This document shows positions 42,975 to 51,567 of a stretch of 64,000 bases of DNA, in pieces. Every line of letters begins with the position of its first letter. Within the stretch, counting starts at the first letter, position 1. The notes under the pieces were generated by a model. That model made no database searches, was not told the origin of the DNA, and worked only from the letters and a program-made list of their open reading frames with translations. Both the position numbers and the translations under genes were made by a program. The stretch is from an uncultured Clostridia bacterium. Its GTDB lineage: Bacteria; Bacillota; Clostridia; Oscillospirales; UBA644. The stretch covers positions 1-64,000 of the forward strand of contig CAOJUB010000009.1 in assembly GCA_948443805.1 (NCBI GenBank). The letters are read 5' to 3'.

Positions 42975-43952
42975 GTGGACGCGATCGCTTATTTTCTGCA
43001 AAGAACCATCGCACAGGCATTGCCGTTGCTTTTTGGTTCGACAGGAGAAATCCTCACCGAAAAATCAGGAAATCTGAATCTCGGGATTCCGGGCATTATG
43101 GTCGCGGGAGGCGTGGCCGGGATGATCAGCGCGACGGTTTATGAAAAAACCGCAGCCAATCCCATCGGCATTGTCAGCGTCTGCATTTCGTTTCTTTTTG
43201 CCATACTCTGCGCCGGACTTGTTTCCCTCATCTACTGTTTTCTTACCGTGACCCTCCGCGCCAACCAAAATGTAACGGGACTGGCCATTACCATTTTTGG
43301 AACCGGTTTCGGAAATTTCTTCGGCGGAGCAATCGGTAAATTGATGGGAATTAACGATATCTCGATTCTAATGACGGTTGATACCTATAAAAAAACACTG
43401 CCGTTTGCCAAAAATCTCGGCTGGTTCGGAACGATCTTTCTCGAACACGGATTTCTGTTCTATCTCAGTATCATTATCGCCGTGCTGGCGGCATATATAT
43501 TAAAGCATACGCGCACCGGGCTGAATCTGCGGGCAGTCGGAGAAAACCCGGCAACCGCCGATGCAGCCGGCATCAGCGTGACAAAATATAAATATCTGGC
43601 CACCTGTATCGGCGGTTCGATAGCCGGACTCGGCGGACTGTATTACGTTATGGATTACTCCCGCGGGACATGGGACACGCAGAGTTTCGGTGAACGGGGC
43701 TGGCTTTCAATCGCCCTGGTTATTTTCGTTATTTGGAATCCGGATCTTGCCATTCTTGGCGCGGCGCTTTTCGGCGGACTTTACATTGCCGATGTTTATG
43801 TTCCCGGTCTGTCCGGCGCACAAAAAGAACTCTTTAAAATGCTGCCCTATGTGGTTACCATTCTGGTTCTGATTCTGACAAGCCGCACCAAGAAAAAGAA
43901 AAACCAGCCGCCGGAAAGCTTGGGTATCCCCTATTTCAGAGAAGACCGATAA
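42975..43952 (+). CDS. Nucleoside ABC transporter permease 2
   Basis: 325 aa, BPD_transp_2 family, YufQ-like. Near the N-terminus is LTEKSGNLNLGIPGIMVAGG; AVGENPATADAAGISVTKYK is in the middle. I use GTG 42975, with GGAAGG 9 nt away; GTG 42966 is in frame but overlaps that site. It follows permease 1 by one base. Confidence 0.92.
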   Translation: MDAIAYFLQRTIAQALPLLFGSTGEILTEKSGNLNLGIPGIMVAGGVAGMISATVYEKTAANPIGIVSVCISFLFAILCAGLVSLIYCFLTVTLRANQNVTGLAITIFGTGFGNFFGGAIGKLMGINDISILMTVDTYKKTLPFAKNLGWFGTIFLEHGFLFYLSIIIAVLAAYILKHTRTGLNLRAVGENPATADAAGISVTKYKYLATCIGGSIAGLGGLYYVMDYSRGTWDTQSFGERGWLSIALVIFVIWNPDLAILGAALFGGLYIADVYVPGLSGAQKELFKMLPYVVTILVLILTSRTKKKKNQPPESLGIPYFREDR

Positions 43953-44020
43953 GCAAACGGCTCTTCCCATCCCTAAATACACAGAAACCGCCGTCCCGGC
44001 AAAAAAGAATGGAGACAGAA

Positions 44021-44737
44021 ATGAAACTGAAAACCTTAGCCGTCCTGCTTCTTGCCTGTCTGTTGTCCGCAGGGGTTGTTTTCCTTTCATACGGCTTTGA
44101 AAAAAGCGGAAAAATATCAAAAATCAAATCGCAGTTTGAAACCTACGGCCTTACGGTAACCGAAGTAAAAACCGCAAACAATCAGGTTTGTTTCTTTTTC
44201 AAATCGCTGAATATCGCCCTGACAGAAGAAGACATGCTGTTATTCCGATATATTCTGGAAACGGCGGAAAAACTGCATTTTGACCCGAACTGGGAAATTG
44301 TTCTGGAAAATGAAGACCGGCTGAATCTCTGCGGAACGGTTTTTGCCGAATTTAACGGAACGGCTTCTGCGTTGGAATATAAAAGCACCCCTTCGGAAAG
44401 AGACCCCAGCCTGCTGGAATTTGAACTCCGTTCCGATCTCGCGCAGGCCGATTATTCCTGTACGGGGATCAAAATAGCCGCTTATCCACAGATTTATATC
44501 AAGAATAATTTACCGCAAAGAAAAGAAGTTTCGGTCAATATCCGGATTTCCACAAGCCTTTCCGGTGAAGAGGCTCTGACAAAAATCCATTCCGATGTGC
44601 AGGAAGCGGTAAAAACACAAAACCGGAACGGCGGCGGCATTGCCCAATGCAATGTATCCATTACCGATCCGGAAGGAAAAATTCTTTATCTCTGTTCCAC
44701 GGATTTTCTCCGGAACAATGTGCTTCGGCTGATATAA
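44021..44737 (+). CDS. Membrane-anchored hypothetical protein, 238 aa
   Basis: An N-terminal hydrophobic anchor (residues 5-24) and a soluble outside domain. No family is recognised. ATG 44021 has GGAG 6 nt upstream; the upstream ATG 44009 overlaps that site. It lies 68 nt after the permease gene and one base before the next gene, so it may be part of the transporter operon. Confidence 0.65.
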   Translation: MKLKTLAVLLLACLLSAGVVFLSYGFEKSGKISKIKSQFETYGLTVTEVKTANNQVCFFFKSLNIALTEEDMLLFRYILETAEKLHFDPNWEIVLENEDRLNLCGTVFAEFNGTASALEYKSTPSERDPSLLEFELRSDLAQADYSCTGIKIAAYPQIYIKNNLPQRKEVSVNIRISTSLSGEEALTKIHSDVQEAVKTQNRNGGGIAQCNVSITDPEGKILYLCSTDFLRNNVLRLI

Positions 44738-44738
44738 A

Positions 44739-45437
44739 ATGCTGTTAATAACAGAAAAAGCGCCGGAAGCCATCAAAAAACGGGCGCATGAGATTTTCGG
44801 AGAAACCCATTACTTGCCGGACGCACCGTTGTTGCCGCCGGAACTCGCCTATCATACCGACCTAAGCTGCTGCAAAATGAAAAATACACTTGTTTGTTCC
44901 CCCTCCTGCTTTCTGTATCTCAAAAACCAAAAACTATCCTGGCCGCTCCTTTGCGGAACAAAAGAACCGACCTCCGGATATCCGAACGATATCGCCTATA
45001 ATGCGGCGGAGGTCGGAGACTTTCTTTTCTGTTTTCACTGCGCAACCGAACCGGAAATCCTTAAAACCGCCGGCCAAACAGGAATGAAAATTTTAGATAT
45101 CAACCAGGGATACGCAAAATGCAGCATCATTCCGGTTACAGACCGCGCATTGATTACCGCAGATCTAAAAATTGCGGAAAAAGCCGAGGGAAACGGCCTG
45201 GATTTTCTTCTGACAACAAATGACGGGGTTTATTTGGAGGGATTTTCAAACGGACTGATCGGCGGCGCTTCCGTCAGCGGAAACGGCGTTGTTTTTTTTA
45301 CCGGAGATATTACCCGGCACAGGGATTTTGAAAGAATACAAGAATTCTGCCGAAAACATAAAAAAGAACTTTGCTGGACGCCCTCCCTTCCGCTTTATGA
45401 CCTGGGCAGTCCTGTCTTTTTGGAAAACAAAAGATAA
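44739..45437 (+). CDS. DUF6873-like GME-fold protein, 232 aa
   Basis: No signal peptide. Contains NDIAYNAAEVGDFLFC, ILDINQGYAKCS and GLIGGASVSGNGVVFFTGD. These pseudo-symmetrical segments resemble the guanidino-modifying-enzyme-like fold annotated as DUF6873 in Clostridia. The usual catalytic set is not evident, so activity cannot be assigned. It begins one base after the preceding gene and is the last gene of the locus. Confidence 0.65.
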   Translation: MLLITEKAPEAIKKRAHEIFGETHYLPDAPLLPPELAYHTDLSCCKMKNTLVCSPSCFLYLKNQKLSWPLLCGTKEPTSGYPNDIAYNAAEVGDFLFCFHCATEPEILKTAGQTGMKILDINQGYAKCSIIPVTDRALITADLKIAEKAEGNGLDFLLTTNDGVYLEGFSNGLIGGASVSGNGVVFFTGDITRHRDFERIQEFCRKHKKELCWTPSLPLYDLGSPVFLENKR

Positions 45438-45470
45438 ATATGGCAAAAATGAAAACATTTAAAAAACCTC

Positions 45471-45499
45471 TTGACAAATCATCGGCAGTATAGTATAAT
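45471..45499 (+). promoter_or_regulatory. Promoter of tRNA-Thr
   Basis: TTGACA (45471-45476), 17 nt, TATAAT (45494-45499), a perfect consensus 16 nt before the tRNA. Confidence 0.9.
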
Positions 45500-45515
45500 A
45501 GTCAGGTCGATAATT

Positions 45516-45591
45516 GCTGATGTAGCTCAGTCGGTAGAGTGCGTCCTTGGTAAGGACGAGGTCGTCGGTTCAATCCCGATCATCAGCTCCA
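45516..45591 (+). tRNA. tRNA-Thr (anticodon GGT)
   Basis: Acceptor GCTGATG/CATCAGC, anticodon stem CGTCC/GGACG with loop TTGGTAA, T-loop GGTTCAATCCC and encoded CCA. It is a single-gene transcript with its own promoter and terminator. Confidence 0.96.
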
Positions 45592-45593
45592 AA

Positions 45594-45631
45594 AACGGTA
45601 GGTTTTCCTGTAAAAACCTATCGTTTTTTTT
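45594..45631 (+). terminator. Terminator of tRNA-Thr
   Basis: ACGGTAGGTTTT/AAAAACCTATCGT stem followed by eight T. Confidence 0.9.
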
Positions 45632-45756
45632 CATTAAAGAAAAAAAATACCACCATGCAATTGCCATATGAAATACGGTAAGCCTGCCAAGAAAAAAAAT
45701 GCCGTGATTCGATTTTGCGCTGAAATTAGAATTTCGACTTTACATGCTCCGGTTAA

Positions 45757-45789
45757 AAGAACCTCATGATATTCATGAGGTTCTTTTTT
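45757..45789. terminator. Terminator before the metallophosphoesterase 3' end
   Basis: AAGAACCTCATG/CATGAGGTTCTT stem with T6 on the plus side and A4 on the other, so it can serve both directions. The 45632-45756 stretch holds no convincing gene. Confidence 0.75.
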
Positions 45790-45849
45790 GTTTCTAAATA
45801 AAAGAAGGGAAACAGAATTTCCGACGTTCGTTTTTTCCCAGAGAAACGC

Positions 45850-46737
45850 TCAATAATCGGCCAAATTTTCCGCGCCGGACAAAACCTCGCGCTCAACATA
45901 AAGCGTCCGATCCGGACGAGTTGAAATAAACCATTTCACTAAACTAATCTGATTGTTTTCAATCTCAATCGCCGTCATGCAGCGGGGGTGAACACAGCTA
46001 CCGTCGTTAAAATACAGCCCTTCCCCCGGGTGCGAAAATACCGGGCGGTGCGTATGGCCGGCAATCAGAATATCCCCATTCTTTTCTGCAAATTCCGCCA
46101 GATTTTTCTCAATATGGTCTTTCGTCCGGTTCGAACGACCTGCGCCGACCGGCGCTATAAACCCGACGGTTTCCAGAGGCCGCCAAAAATAGCGGACCAA
46201 AAACCGAGCCGCCGGCCACAGGGTATCGTTTAATAAACTGCCCTGATGCCCGTGTACAAGAAAAATCCGCCTCTTCAAACAGGGATTCTCTAAAATCAGC
46301 CCTTCGGAAACACAAATACCGGGAAACAAAGGCACGCAGCTGTTTCGGGAATAACAATAATACTGGCTGCACCGTTTTAAAATAAAAGACGGACGCTGTT
46401 TTACAATATCGTGATTTCCGTAAATCATAAAAAACCGGTTTTCCCGATAAAAACGGGACATCAGACCGAAAGCCTCGCTATGCGCCTCGGTAATCGATTC
46501 AATTTTCCGGTTTTCCCACAGTTCGTCGCCATCGCCGAGTTCAATATAGATAAACCCCCGGTGATTATAATATTCCAGTGCGCCTAAAAACAAATTCTGA
46601 TTTTTCAGAAAATTATCGCCTTCTGTTCCCTGCCCCCGGTGACAGTCGCTCATCAGCACTATCCGAGAAGAAGAGTCAAAAGAAATAACGGGAGACTTGT
46701 TATAAACTTCCTGCAACCGCCGATTCATCCGCGACAC
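45850..46737 (-). CDS. Calcineurin-like metallophosphoesterase, 295 aa
   Basis: Metal-binding motifs in order: VLMSDCHRG (DxH), ELGDGDELWE (GDxxD-like), YGNHDIV (GNHD), VHGHQGS and AGHTHRPVF. That is a complete di-metal site, although the first motif is DCH. The substrate is unknown. It lies two bases downstream of the DUF4474 gene on the minus strand, so they are probably cotranscribed. Confidence 0.88.
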   Translation of the reverse strand: MSRMNRRLQEVYNKSPVISFDSSSRIVLMSDCHRGQGTEGDNFLKNQNLFLGALEYYNHRGFIYIELGDGDELWENRKIESITEAHSEAFGLMSRFYRENRFFMIYGNHDIVKQRPSFILKRCSQYYCYSRNSCVPLFPGICVSEGLILENPCLKRRIFLVHGHQGSLLNDTLWPAARFLVRYFWRPLETVGFIAPVGAGRSNRTKDHIEKNLAEFAEKNGDILIAGHTHRPVFSHPGEGLYFNDGSCVHPRCMTAIEIENNQISLVKWFISTRPDRTLYVEREVLSGAENLADY

Positions 46738-46739
46738 AG

Positions 46740-48056
46740 TTAATCATCCCAAAATGCGGATTCCGGATTAAAAATCGGAGGTTCAGGGATTGTATTTTCT
46801 CTCCGGTTTTTTGACTTTATCTTTTCTGGCGTCAATCCGCATAAATTTTCACTGTTATCAGAATTTTTTTCTGGAGCGCTGTTATTTCTCTCATTATGAC
46901 AACTCCCATGATTTACTGAACAAGACCGGTCGCAGGGGTTACACGAATGCGGCCGGCAGGAACAGCACGGCGGCGTCGGAGGTTCAGGCGGACAAGGGTC
47001 AACCGGAGGACACGGCGGCGTCGGAGGCTCGGGCGGACAAGGGTCAACCGGAGGGCACGGCGGCGTCGGAGGCTCGGGCGGACAAGGATCAACCGGAGGA
47101 CACGGCGAAGGCGCGGGCGATTTCCCAAAAATCAACTCAAGCAACCAAGAAAAGACATCGAAAAAAGCTTTCGAGTAAAGAGATTTCAGGAAAAAATGAT
47201 ATAAACCCGGAAACATTGCTTTCAGATACTCTAATTTATCGGGCGCATCACAATAATCTTTTGTGGCCTCTTGAAAAATTTTACAGTTTTTCTTATTCAA
47301 CTCCTGTGCGGTAGCAGCGGTCAAACCTTTTTGGGGAAGAGGCTGCTTTGTATGGGGCGAAGAAAAATGAAGCGACACAAGATTTCCCAAAACAGAAACC
47401 TCACCTCGCCGATAACCAAGTTTTTCAAGAGCTTCACAAAACGCACGGCACATTCCCCGTTCACGGAATTTTATCTTTACATCAAGCGTAAGATCCGAAG
47501 GATCTGAAAATTCTCCCAGTTTAAAACCAGTAAGCCACCAATGAATACCGCTTCGGCGAATTAATACCTTTCCGTTCTTTTTCAGGATAAAAGAAATCGG
47601 AAGCATGTCATAATTTGAAACGCTCTCATAAAAAGTTCCGTGAAACCGGTCAGCCGATATATCGCTTCGGGAAGTACTGTAAATTCCGACTTCCGCTCCG
47701 GTTGTAAGACCGTATTGACCTTTCCATAATTCGATCAGCCAACGCTTTCCGGCATAAGAAAATGTTACAGGCTCGCAATCCATAACCATATTAAATGCGG
47801 CAGCCCCTTCATCATAAAGCCGGCAATACCCGGCTTTTCTCTGCCAACAATCTATTAAAGCATAAAAATAATCACCATAAGGAGAATAAGCAAAACCGGA
47901 AGGAAAAAGATCCTGATTTAAATTTTCGAGCTGTTTTTGTTTATCGGAAGTAGGAATAAAAGTCTTTTTGCGGTAAAGAAAAACACCAACTACAGCCGCA
48001 AACAACAACAGCGCAACAACACCGGCCGTTATTAAAAATATGGTAGTAAAATTCAT
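46740..48056 (-). CDS. DUF4474 membrane protein with Cys/Pro repeats, 438 aa
   Basis: An N-terminal membrane segment (residues 5-28) anchors the DUF4474 domain. That domain has FAYSPYGDYFYALIDCWQRK, KRWLIELWKGQYGL and GAEVGIYSTSRSDIS, about residues 50-180. After a linker there are three tandem copies of a 15-residue unit, CPPVDPCPPEPPTPP. A Cys-rich CCSCRPHSCNPCDRSC and a charged tail follow. The Pro/Cys part may be a wall-spanning or metal-rich stalk; no function is established. Confidence 0.8.
   Translation of the reverse strand: MNFTTIFLITAGVVALLLFAAVVGVFLYRKKTFIPTSDKQKQLENLNQDLFPSGFAYSPYGDYFYALIDCWQRKAGYCRLYDEGAAAFNMVMDCEPVTFSYAGKRWLIELWKGQYGLTTGAEVGIYSTSRSDISADRFHGTFYESVSNYDMLPISFILKKNGKVLIRRSGIHWWLTGFKLGEFSDPSDLTLDVKIKFRERGMCRAFCEALEKLGYRRGEVSVLGNLVSLHFSSPHTKQPLPQKGLTAATAQELNKKNCKIFQEATKDYCDAPDKLEYLKAMFPGLYHFFLKSLYSKAFFDVFSWLLELIFGKSPAPSPCPPVDPCPPEPPTPPCPPVDPCPPEPPTPPCPPVDPCPPEPPTPPCCSCRPHSCNPCDRSCSVNHGSCHNERNNSAPEKNSDNSENLCGLTPEKIKSKNRRENTIPEPPIFNPESAFWDD
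46966..47100 (-). repeat. Three 45-bp tandem repeats in the DUF4474 gene
   Basis: Units start at 46966, 47011 and 47056, differ by only a few bases and encode the 15-residue Cys/Pro unit. A seven-base partial copy follows. In-phase length suggests copy number changes by slippage. Confidence 0.9.
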
Positions 48057-48325
48057 TTATTAACCATTCCTTTCTATGAAGTTTCGAAAAATACCGGAAA
48101 CTTCATTATCTGCCAAATCGTTCCCCCCAAAAGAGTTCTCATTTTACCCAAGGAAACGATCCGGTTATTTTCATTTTATTCCGAGGAAGCAAAACCGTTC
48201 GTCTTCCGTCATAAAAGAAACGGCCGCATGCCGCAAAAAATAAAATTCTCCCGGCGGAAAATCCGGGAAAACAAAGATTTTGTTTTTTGATAATTAAAGT
48301 GTTAAAAAATTGACATATTCAATCA
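48057..48325. other. Intergenic region upstream of the DUF4474 gene and serC
   Basis: A GAAGTTTC...GAAACTTC hairpin lies at about 48076-48101 in the DUF4474 leader. The rest shows no gene. A TTGACATATT at 48310-48319 is an extra -35-like sequence close to the serC promoter. Confidence 0.4.
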
Positions 48326-48354
48326 TTGACAAAAATCACGACATATTGTATACT
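48326..48354 (+). promoter_or_regulatory. Promoter of serC-serA
   Basis: TTGACA (48326-48331), 17 nt, TATACT (48349-48354). The leader of about 135 nt has a TTTGCCT/AGGCAAA hairpin near 48388-48404 and AGGAG before the start. Confidence 0.8.
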
Positions 48355-48493
48355 AATAAATAATGGGTAATATTAGGATTTTTGTCTGTTTGCCTCAGGC
48401 AAAACAAACAAATTCTCATAAGAACAAGCGCATTTTTCGGGGATTTTCCCGATTCAAATAAAAACGATAAACTATTTTAGGAGATGTAACGGA

Positions 48494-49573
48494 ATGAACA
48501 GAGTTTACAATTTTTCGGCCGGGCCTTCCGTACTGCCCGAAGCGGTTCTGAAAAGAGCGCAGGAAGAAATGCTTTGCTACGGAGACAGCGGCATGTCCGT
48601 CATGGAGATGAGCCACCGTTCCAAAGTGTATGAAAGCATCATCAACGGAGCGGAATCCCTGCTCCGCGAAGTCATGAATATTCCTGATAACTACAAAGTG
48701 CTGTTTCTTCAGGGCGGCGCTTCCTCGCAGTTTGCCATGATTCCTCTCAATCTGATGAGAAAAGGAAAAATCGACCTGGTTCTTACCGGTCAGTGGGCAA
48801 AAAAAGCAAAAGCGGAAGCTTCCCGTTACGGCGAAGTAAATGTTGTTGCCAGTTCCGAAGACAAAACCTTCAGTTATATTCCGGAACTCGACAGTTCTAA
48901 ATTCAACCCCGACGCAGACTATTTCTACATCTGCGAAAACAACACCATTTACGGAACCAAATTCCATAAACTGCCGGAAACAGGAAACGTACCGCTGATT
49001 TCCGACCTGTCTTCCTGTATTCTCAGCGAACCGATCGACGTATCGAAATACGGCCTGATTTTTGCCGGCGCGCAGAAAAACATGGGACCTGCAGGGCTGA
49101 CCGTTGTTATCGTCAGAGAAGACCTTCTGGGTTACTGCAAAGACTTTACGCCGACCATGTTCAAATATTCCACGCATGTTGAAAACGGGTCGATGTTCAA
49201 CACCCCGCCGACCTATGCTATCTATATCTGCAAACTGGTTCTGGAATGGATCAAAAACGACATCGGCGGCCTTGAAAAAATGAAGGAAATCAATGAAAAG
49301 AAAGCCAAAATGCTGTATGATTTCCTGGATTCTTCCAGCATGTTCAAAGCAACGGTTTCTCCGGAAAGCCGATCGCTCATGAATGTTCCTTTCGTTACCG
49401 GAAATGAAGAGCTTGACGCTAAATTTGTAAAAGAAGCCGCAGCCGCCGGTCTTGTCAATCTGAAAGGGCACCGCTCCGTCGGCGGCATGAGAGCCAGCAT
49501 TTATAATGCGATGCCGGTTGAAGGCGTAGAAAAACTGATTGCCTTCATGGCAGATTTTGAAAAAAACAACTAA
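48494..49573 (+). CDS. serC: Phosphoserine aminotransferase
   Basis: PLP enzyme, 359 aa, converting 3-phosphohydroxypyruvate to phosphoserine (and possibly serving vitamin B6 synthesis). YNFSAGPSVLPEAVL at the N-terminus, LFLQGGASSQFAM and the PLP lysine in FAGAQKNMGPAGL are present. It lies 18 nt before serA, so the first two steps of serine synthesis form one operon. serB is not in the window. Confidence 0.97.
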   Translation: MNRVYNFSAGPSVLPEAVLKRAQEEMLCYGDSGMSVMEMSHRSKVYESIINGAESLLREVMNIPDNYKVLFLQGGASSQFAMIPLNLMRKGKIDLVLTGQWAKKAKAEASRYGEVNVVASSEDKTFSYIPELDSSKFNPDADYFYICENNTIYGTKFHKLPETGNVPLISDLSSCILSEPIDVSKYGLIFAGAQKNMGPAGLTVVIVREDLLGYCKDFTPTMFKYSTHVENGSMFNTPPTYAIYICKLVLEWIKNDIGGLEKMKEINEKKAKMLYDFLDSSSMFKATVSPESRSLMNVPFVTGNEELDAKFVKEAAAAGLVNLKGHRSVGGMRASIYNAMPVEGVEKLIAFMADFEKNN

Positions 49574-49591
49574 GCGCAGGGAGGAAAACAA

Positions 49592-50764
49592 ATGTACCAG
49601 ATAAAAACTCTTAACAAAATAGCAGCCGTCGGAACCGACCGTTTCGACAAAGCAGTATTCTCCTGTTCGGACAGTACGGAAAATCCTGATGGAATTCTTG
49701 TCCGCTCCGCTTCTCTGCACGAATATGATTTTGATGCGAACAGCAACCTTCTCGCTATTGCCAGAGCCGGCGCCGGCGTCAACAACATTCCGCTGCCGAA
49801 ATGCACCGAAAAAGGAATCTGCGTTTTCAACACCCCCGGTGCGAACGCAAATGCTGTAAAAGAACTGGTTCTCTGCGGTCTGTTTTTGAGTTCCAGAAAA
49901 ATCGTAGACGGAATCAACTGGGCCGCCGGATTAAAAGGCAAAGGCGATGAAATCGCTCCGATGGTGGAAAAAGGCAAAAGCACCTTCGTCGGTCCTGAAA
50001 TTCAGGGTAAAAAACTTGGCGTTATCGGCCTGGGCGCGATCGGCGCCATGGTAGCTTCCGCCGCCACCCATCTGGGAATGGAAGTTTACGGTTACGACCC
50101 GTTTATTACCGTTGATTCCGCATGGCACCTTTCCCGTTCGGTACATAAAGCGGCCGATAAAAAAGAAATTTATGAGAAATGCGACTATATCACCTATCAC
50201 GTACCGCTGAACCCCGACACCAAAGGCTCTATCAATGCCGAAGCCATTGCCATGATGAAAGACGGCGTTCGTCTGTTGAATTTCTCCCGCGGTGAAATTG
50301 CCAATTACGATGATTTGGCGGCAGCGCTTGAAAGCGGAAAAGTTGCAGGTTATGTAACCGATTTCCCGAACGAAAAAGTTCTGGCCATGAAAAATGTAAC
50401 GGCAATCCCCCACCTGGCAGCCTCCACTCCGGAATCGGAAGACAACTGCGCCGTCATGGCGGTCAATGAAATTTCTGAATATATCTGTAACGGAAATATC
50501 ATCAACAGTGTGAATCTGCCTTCTGTTTCCTGCGAAAGAACCGCCGGAAGCAGAATCTGTGTAATCCACAAAAATGTTCCGAACGTCATTTCCCAGGTTT
50601 CCGATATCCTCGGCAAAAACAATATCAATATCGAAACCATCACAAGCAAAAGCCGCGGCGATGTTTCTTATGCAATTATTGATACAAGCGAAAAAACCGA
50701 AGAAGCAAAAGTTTCCGCGCTTTCCGCAATTGAAGATGTAATCAAAGTCAGATTTATCGACTAA
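49592..50764 (+). CDS. serA: D-3-phosphoglycerate dehydrogenase with ACT domain
   Basis: 390 aa. The NAD-binding GVIGLGAIGAMVAS, the substrate motif NFSRGEIANYDDLAAAL and the His-containing IPHLAASTPESEDNC are intact. A C-terminal ACT domain begins at about residue 320 (ICVIHKNVPNVISQVSDIL) and probably binds serine. It is the shorter type without the intervening domain. A hairpin TTCGGCGGGA/TCCCGCCGAA (50779-50802) follows the stop. Confidence 0.95.
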   Translation: MYQIKTLNKIAAVGTDRFDKAVFSCSDSTENPDGILVRSASLHEYDFDANSNLLAIARAGAGVNNIPLPKCTEKGICVFNTPGANANAVKELVLCGLFLSSRKIVDGINWAAGLKGKGDEIAPMVEKGKSTFVGPEIQGKKLGVIGLGAIGAMVASAATHLGMEVYGYDPFITVDSAWHLSRSVHKAADKKEIYEKCDYITYHVPLNPDTKGSINAEAIAMMKDGVRLLNFSRGEIANYDDLAAALESGKVAGYVTDFPNEKVLAMKNVTAIPHLAASTPESEDNCAVMAVNEISEYICNGNIINSVNLPSVSCERTAGSRICVIHKNVPNVISQVSDILGKNNINIETITSKSRGDVSYAIIDTSEKTEEAKVSALSAIEDVIKVRFID

Positions 50765-50828
50765 AAAACAGCACAATTTTCGGCGGGAGTATTCCCGCCG
50801 AACCCATGAAAATGAAAAGAAAGGGGGA

Positions 50829-50846
50829 TACCTGACCCTACAGGTA
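50829..50846 (+). promoter_or_regulatory. Hairpin between Shine-Dalgarno and start of the gamma subunit
   Basis: TACCTG/CAGGTA with a 6-nt loop lies between AAAGGGGGA (50820-50828) and ATG 50854. The Shine-Dalgarno is 25 nt from the start; folding of the hairpin would shorten it to about 7 nt. Confidence 0.55.
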
Positions 50847-50853
50847 CCGAAAG

Positions 50854-51123
50854 ATGAGTATTGTTAGCGTATGTCTTATGGGAATCGGCGTCGTTTTTGC
50901 CGGCCTGATCTGTATCATTATGCTCTGCTATATCATGAGCTTTTTCTGCCGAAAAACGATCAAAGAAACGCCCCAGAAAAATACGGCGCCGGCGGCTCAG
51001 TCCGTGACTGAAGCACCGATTCAGAACAAGCAGGAAATGATCGCGGCCATTGCGGCGGCAGTAGCCGAGGATCTGGGAACCGATGTTTCCGCACTCCGGA
51101 TTCTTTCCGTGAAAAAAATCTAA
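50854..51123 (+). CDS. Na+-translocating decarboxylase gamma subunit (OadG family)
   Basis: 89 aa with one N-terminal membrane helix (residues 3-30: IGVVFAGLICIIMLCYIM), an Ala/Pro linker and a conserved C-terminal AIAAAVAEDLGTDVSALRI. It is the small stabilising subunit of oxaloacetate or related decarboxylase pumps. It is the first gene of the pump set; no usable start exists upstream because of an in-frame TGA. Confidence 0.85.
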   Translation: MSIVSVCLMGIGVVFAGLICIIMLCYIMSFFCRKTIKETPQKNTAPAAQSVTEAPIQNKQEMIAAIAAAVAEDLGTDVSALRILSVKKI

Positions 51124-51201
51124 ATTTTCCTGAAACAGAATCTACGAACAAAAAAATACCTACGGACGACGCCGCAGAACCGCGGCAGAATGGAGATTGT
51201 T

Positions 51202-51546
51202 ATGAAAAAGTATAAAGTAAATGTAAACGGAAACCTTTATGAAGTTTCTCTTGAAGTAATCGACGAAAACGACGTCAAAACCGTTCCCGCAGCCGCTCCT
51301 GCGCCGGCAGCAGCGCCCGCAGCCTCCGGCGCGGGTGAAGAAGTCAAGGCGCCGATGCCCGGAAATATCCTTGCCGTCAACGTTTCAGCCGGCAGCCAGG
51401 TAAAAAAAGGCGATGTACTGATGATTCTTGAAGCAATGAAAATGGAAAATGAAATTATGTCCCCCAGAGACGGTAAAATCGTTGCAGTCAATACTTCCAA
51501 AGGCGCAACTGTTGATTCCGGAGCGGTTCTCTGCGTTATTGAATAA
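51202..51546 (+). CDS. Biotin carrier protein of the decarboxylase
   Basis: 114 aa from ATG 51202 (GGAG 6 nt upstream; ATG 51190 overlaps the site). An N-terminal stretch is followed by an Ala/Pro hinge and a biotinyl domain with EAMKMENE; the biotinylated residue is Lys80. The domain is separate here, and the alpha subunit lacks it. A GCCGC/GCGGC hairpin (51171-51186) stands just before the ribosome binding site. Confidence 0.93.
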   Translation: MKKYKVNVNGNLYEVSLEVIDENDVKTVPAAAPAPAAAPAASGAGEEVKAPMPGNILAVNVSAGSQVKKGDVLMILEAMKMENEIMSPRDGKIVAVNTSKGATVDSGAVLCVIE

Positions 51547-51567
51547 GGACAGCGGAGGATTGTAAGA

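Noticed and set aside
45668-45769. 33-codon ORF after tRNA-Thr
   Set aside because: No ribosome binding site, no family, and its end lies inside a terminator stem.
46966-47100. Regular 45-bp repeats as a CRISPR array
   Set aside because: Units are contiguous without spacers and encode a protein repeat in phase.
48416-49720. 434-aa frame antisense to serC
   Set aside because: Same reason: complete overlap with serC and no family resemblance.
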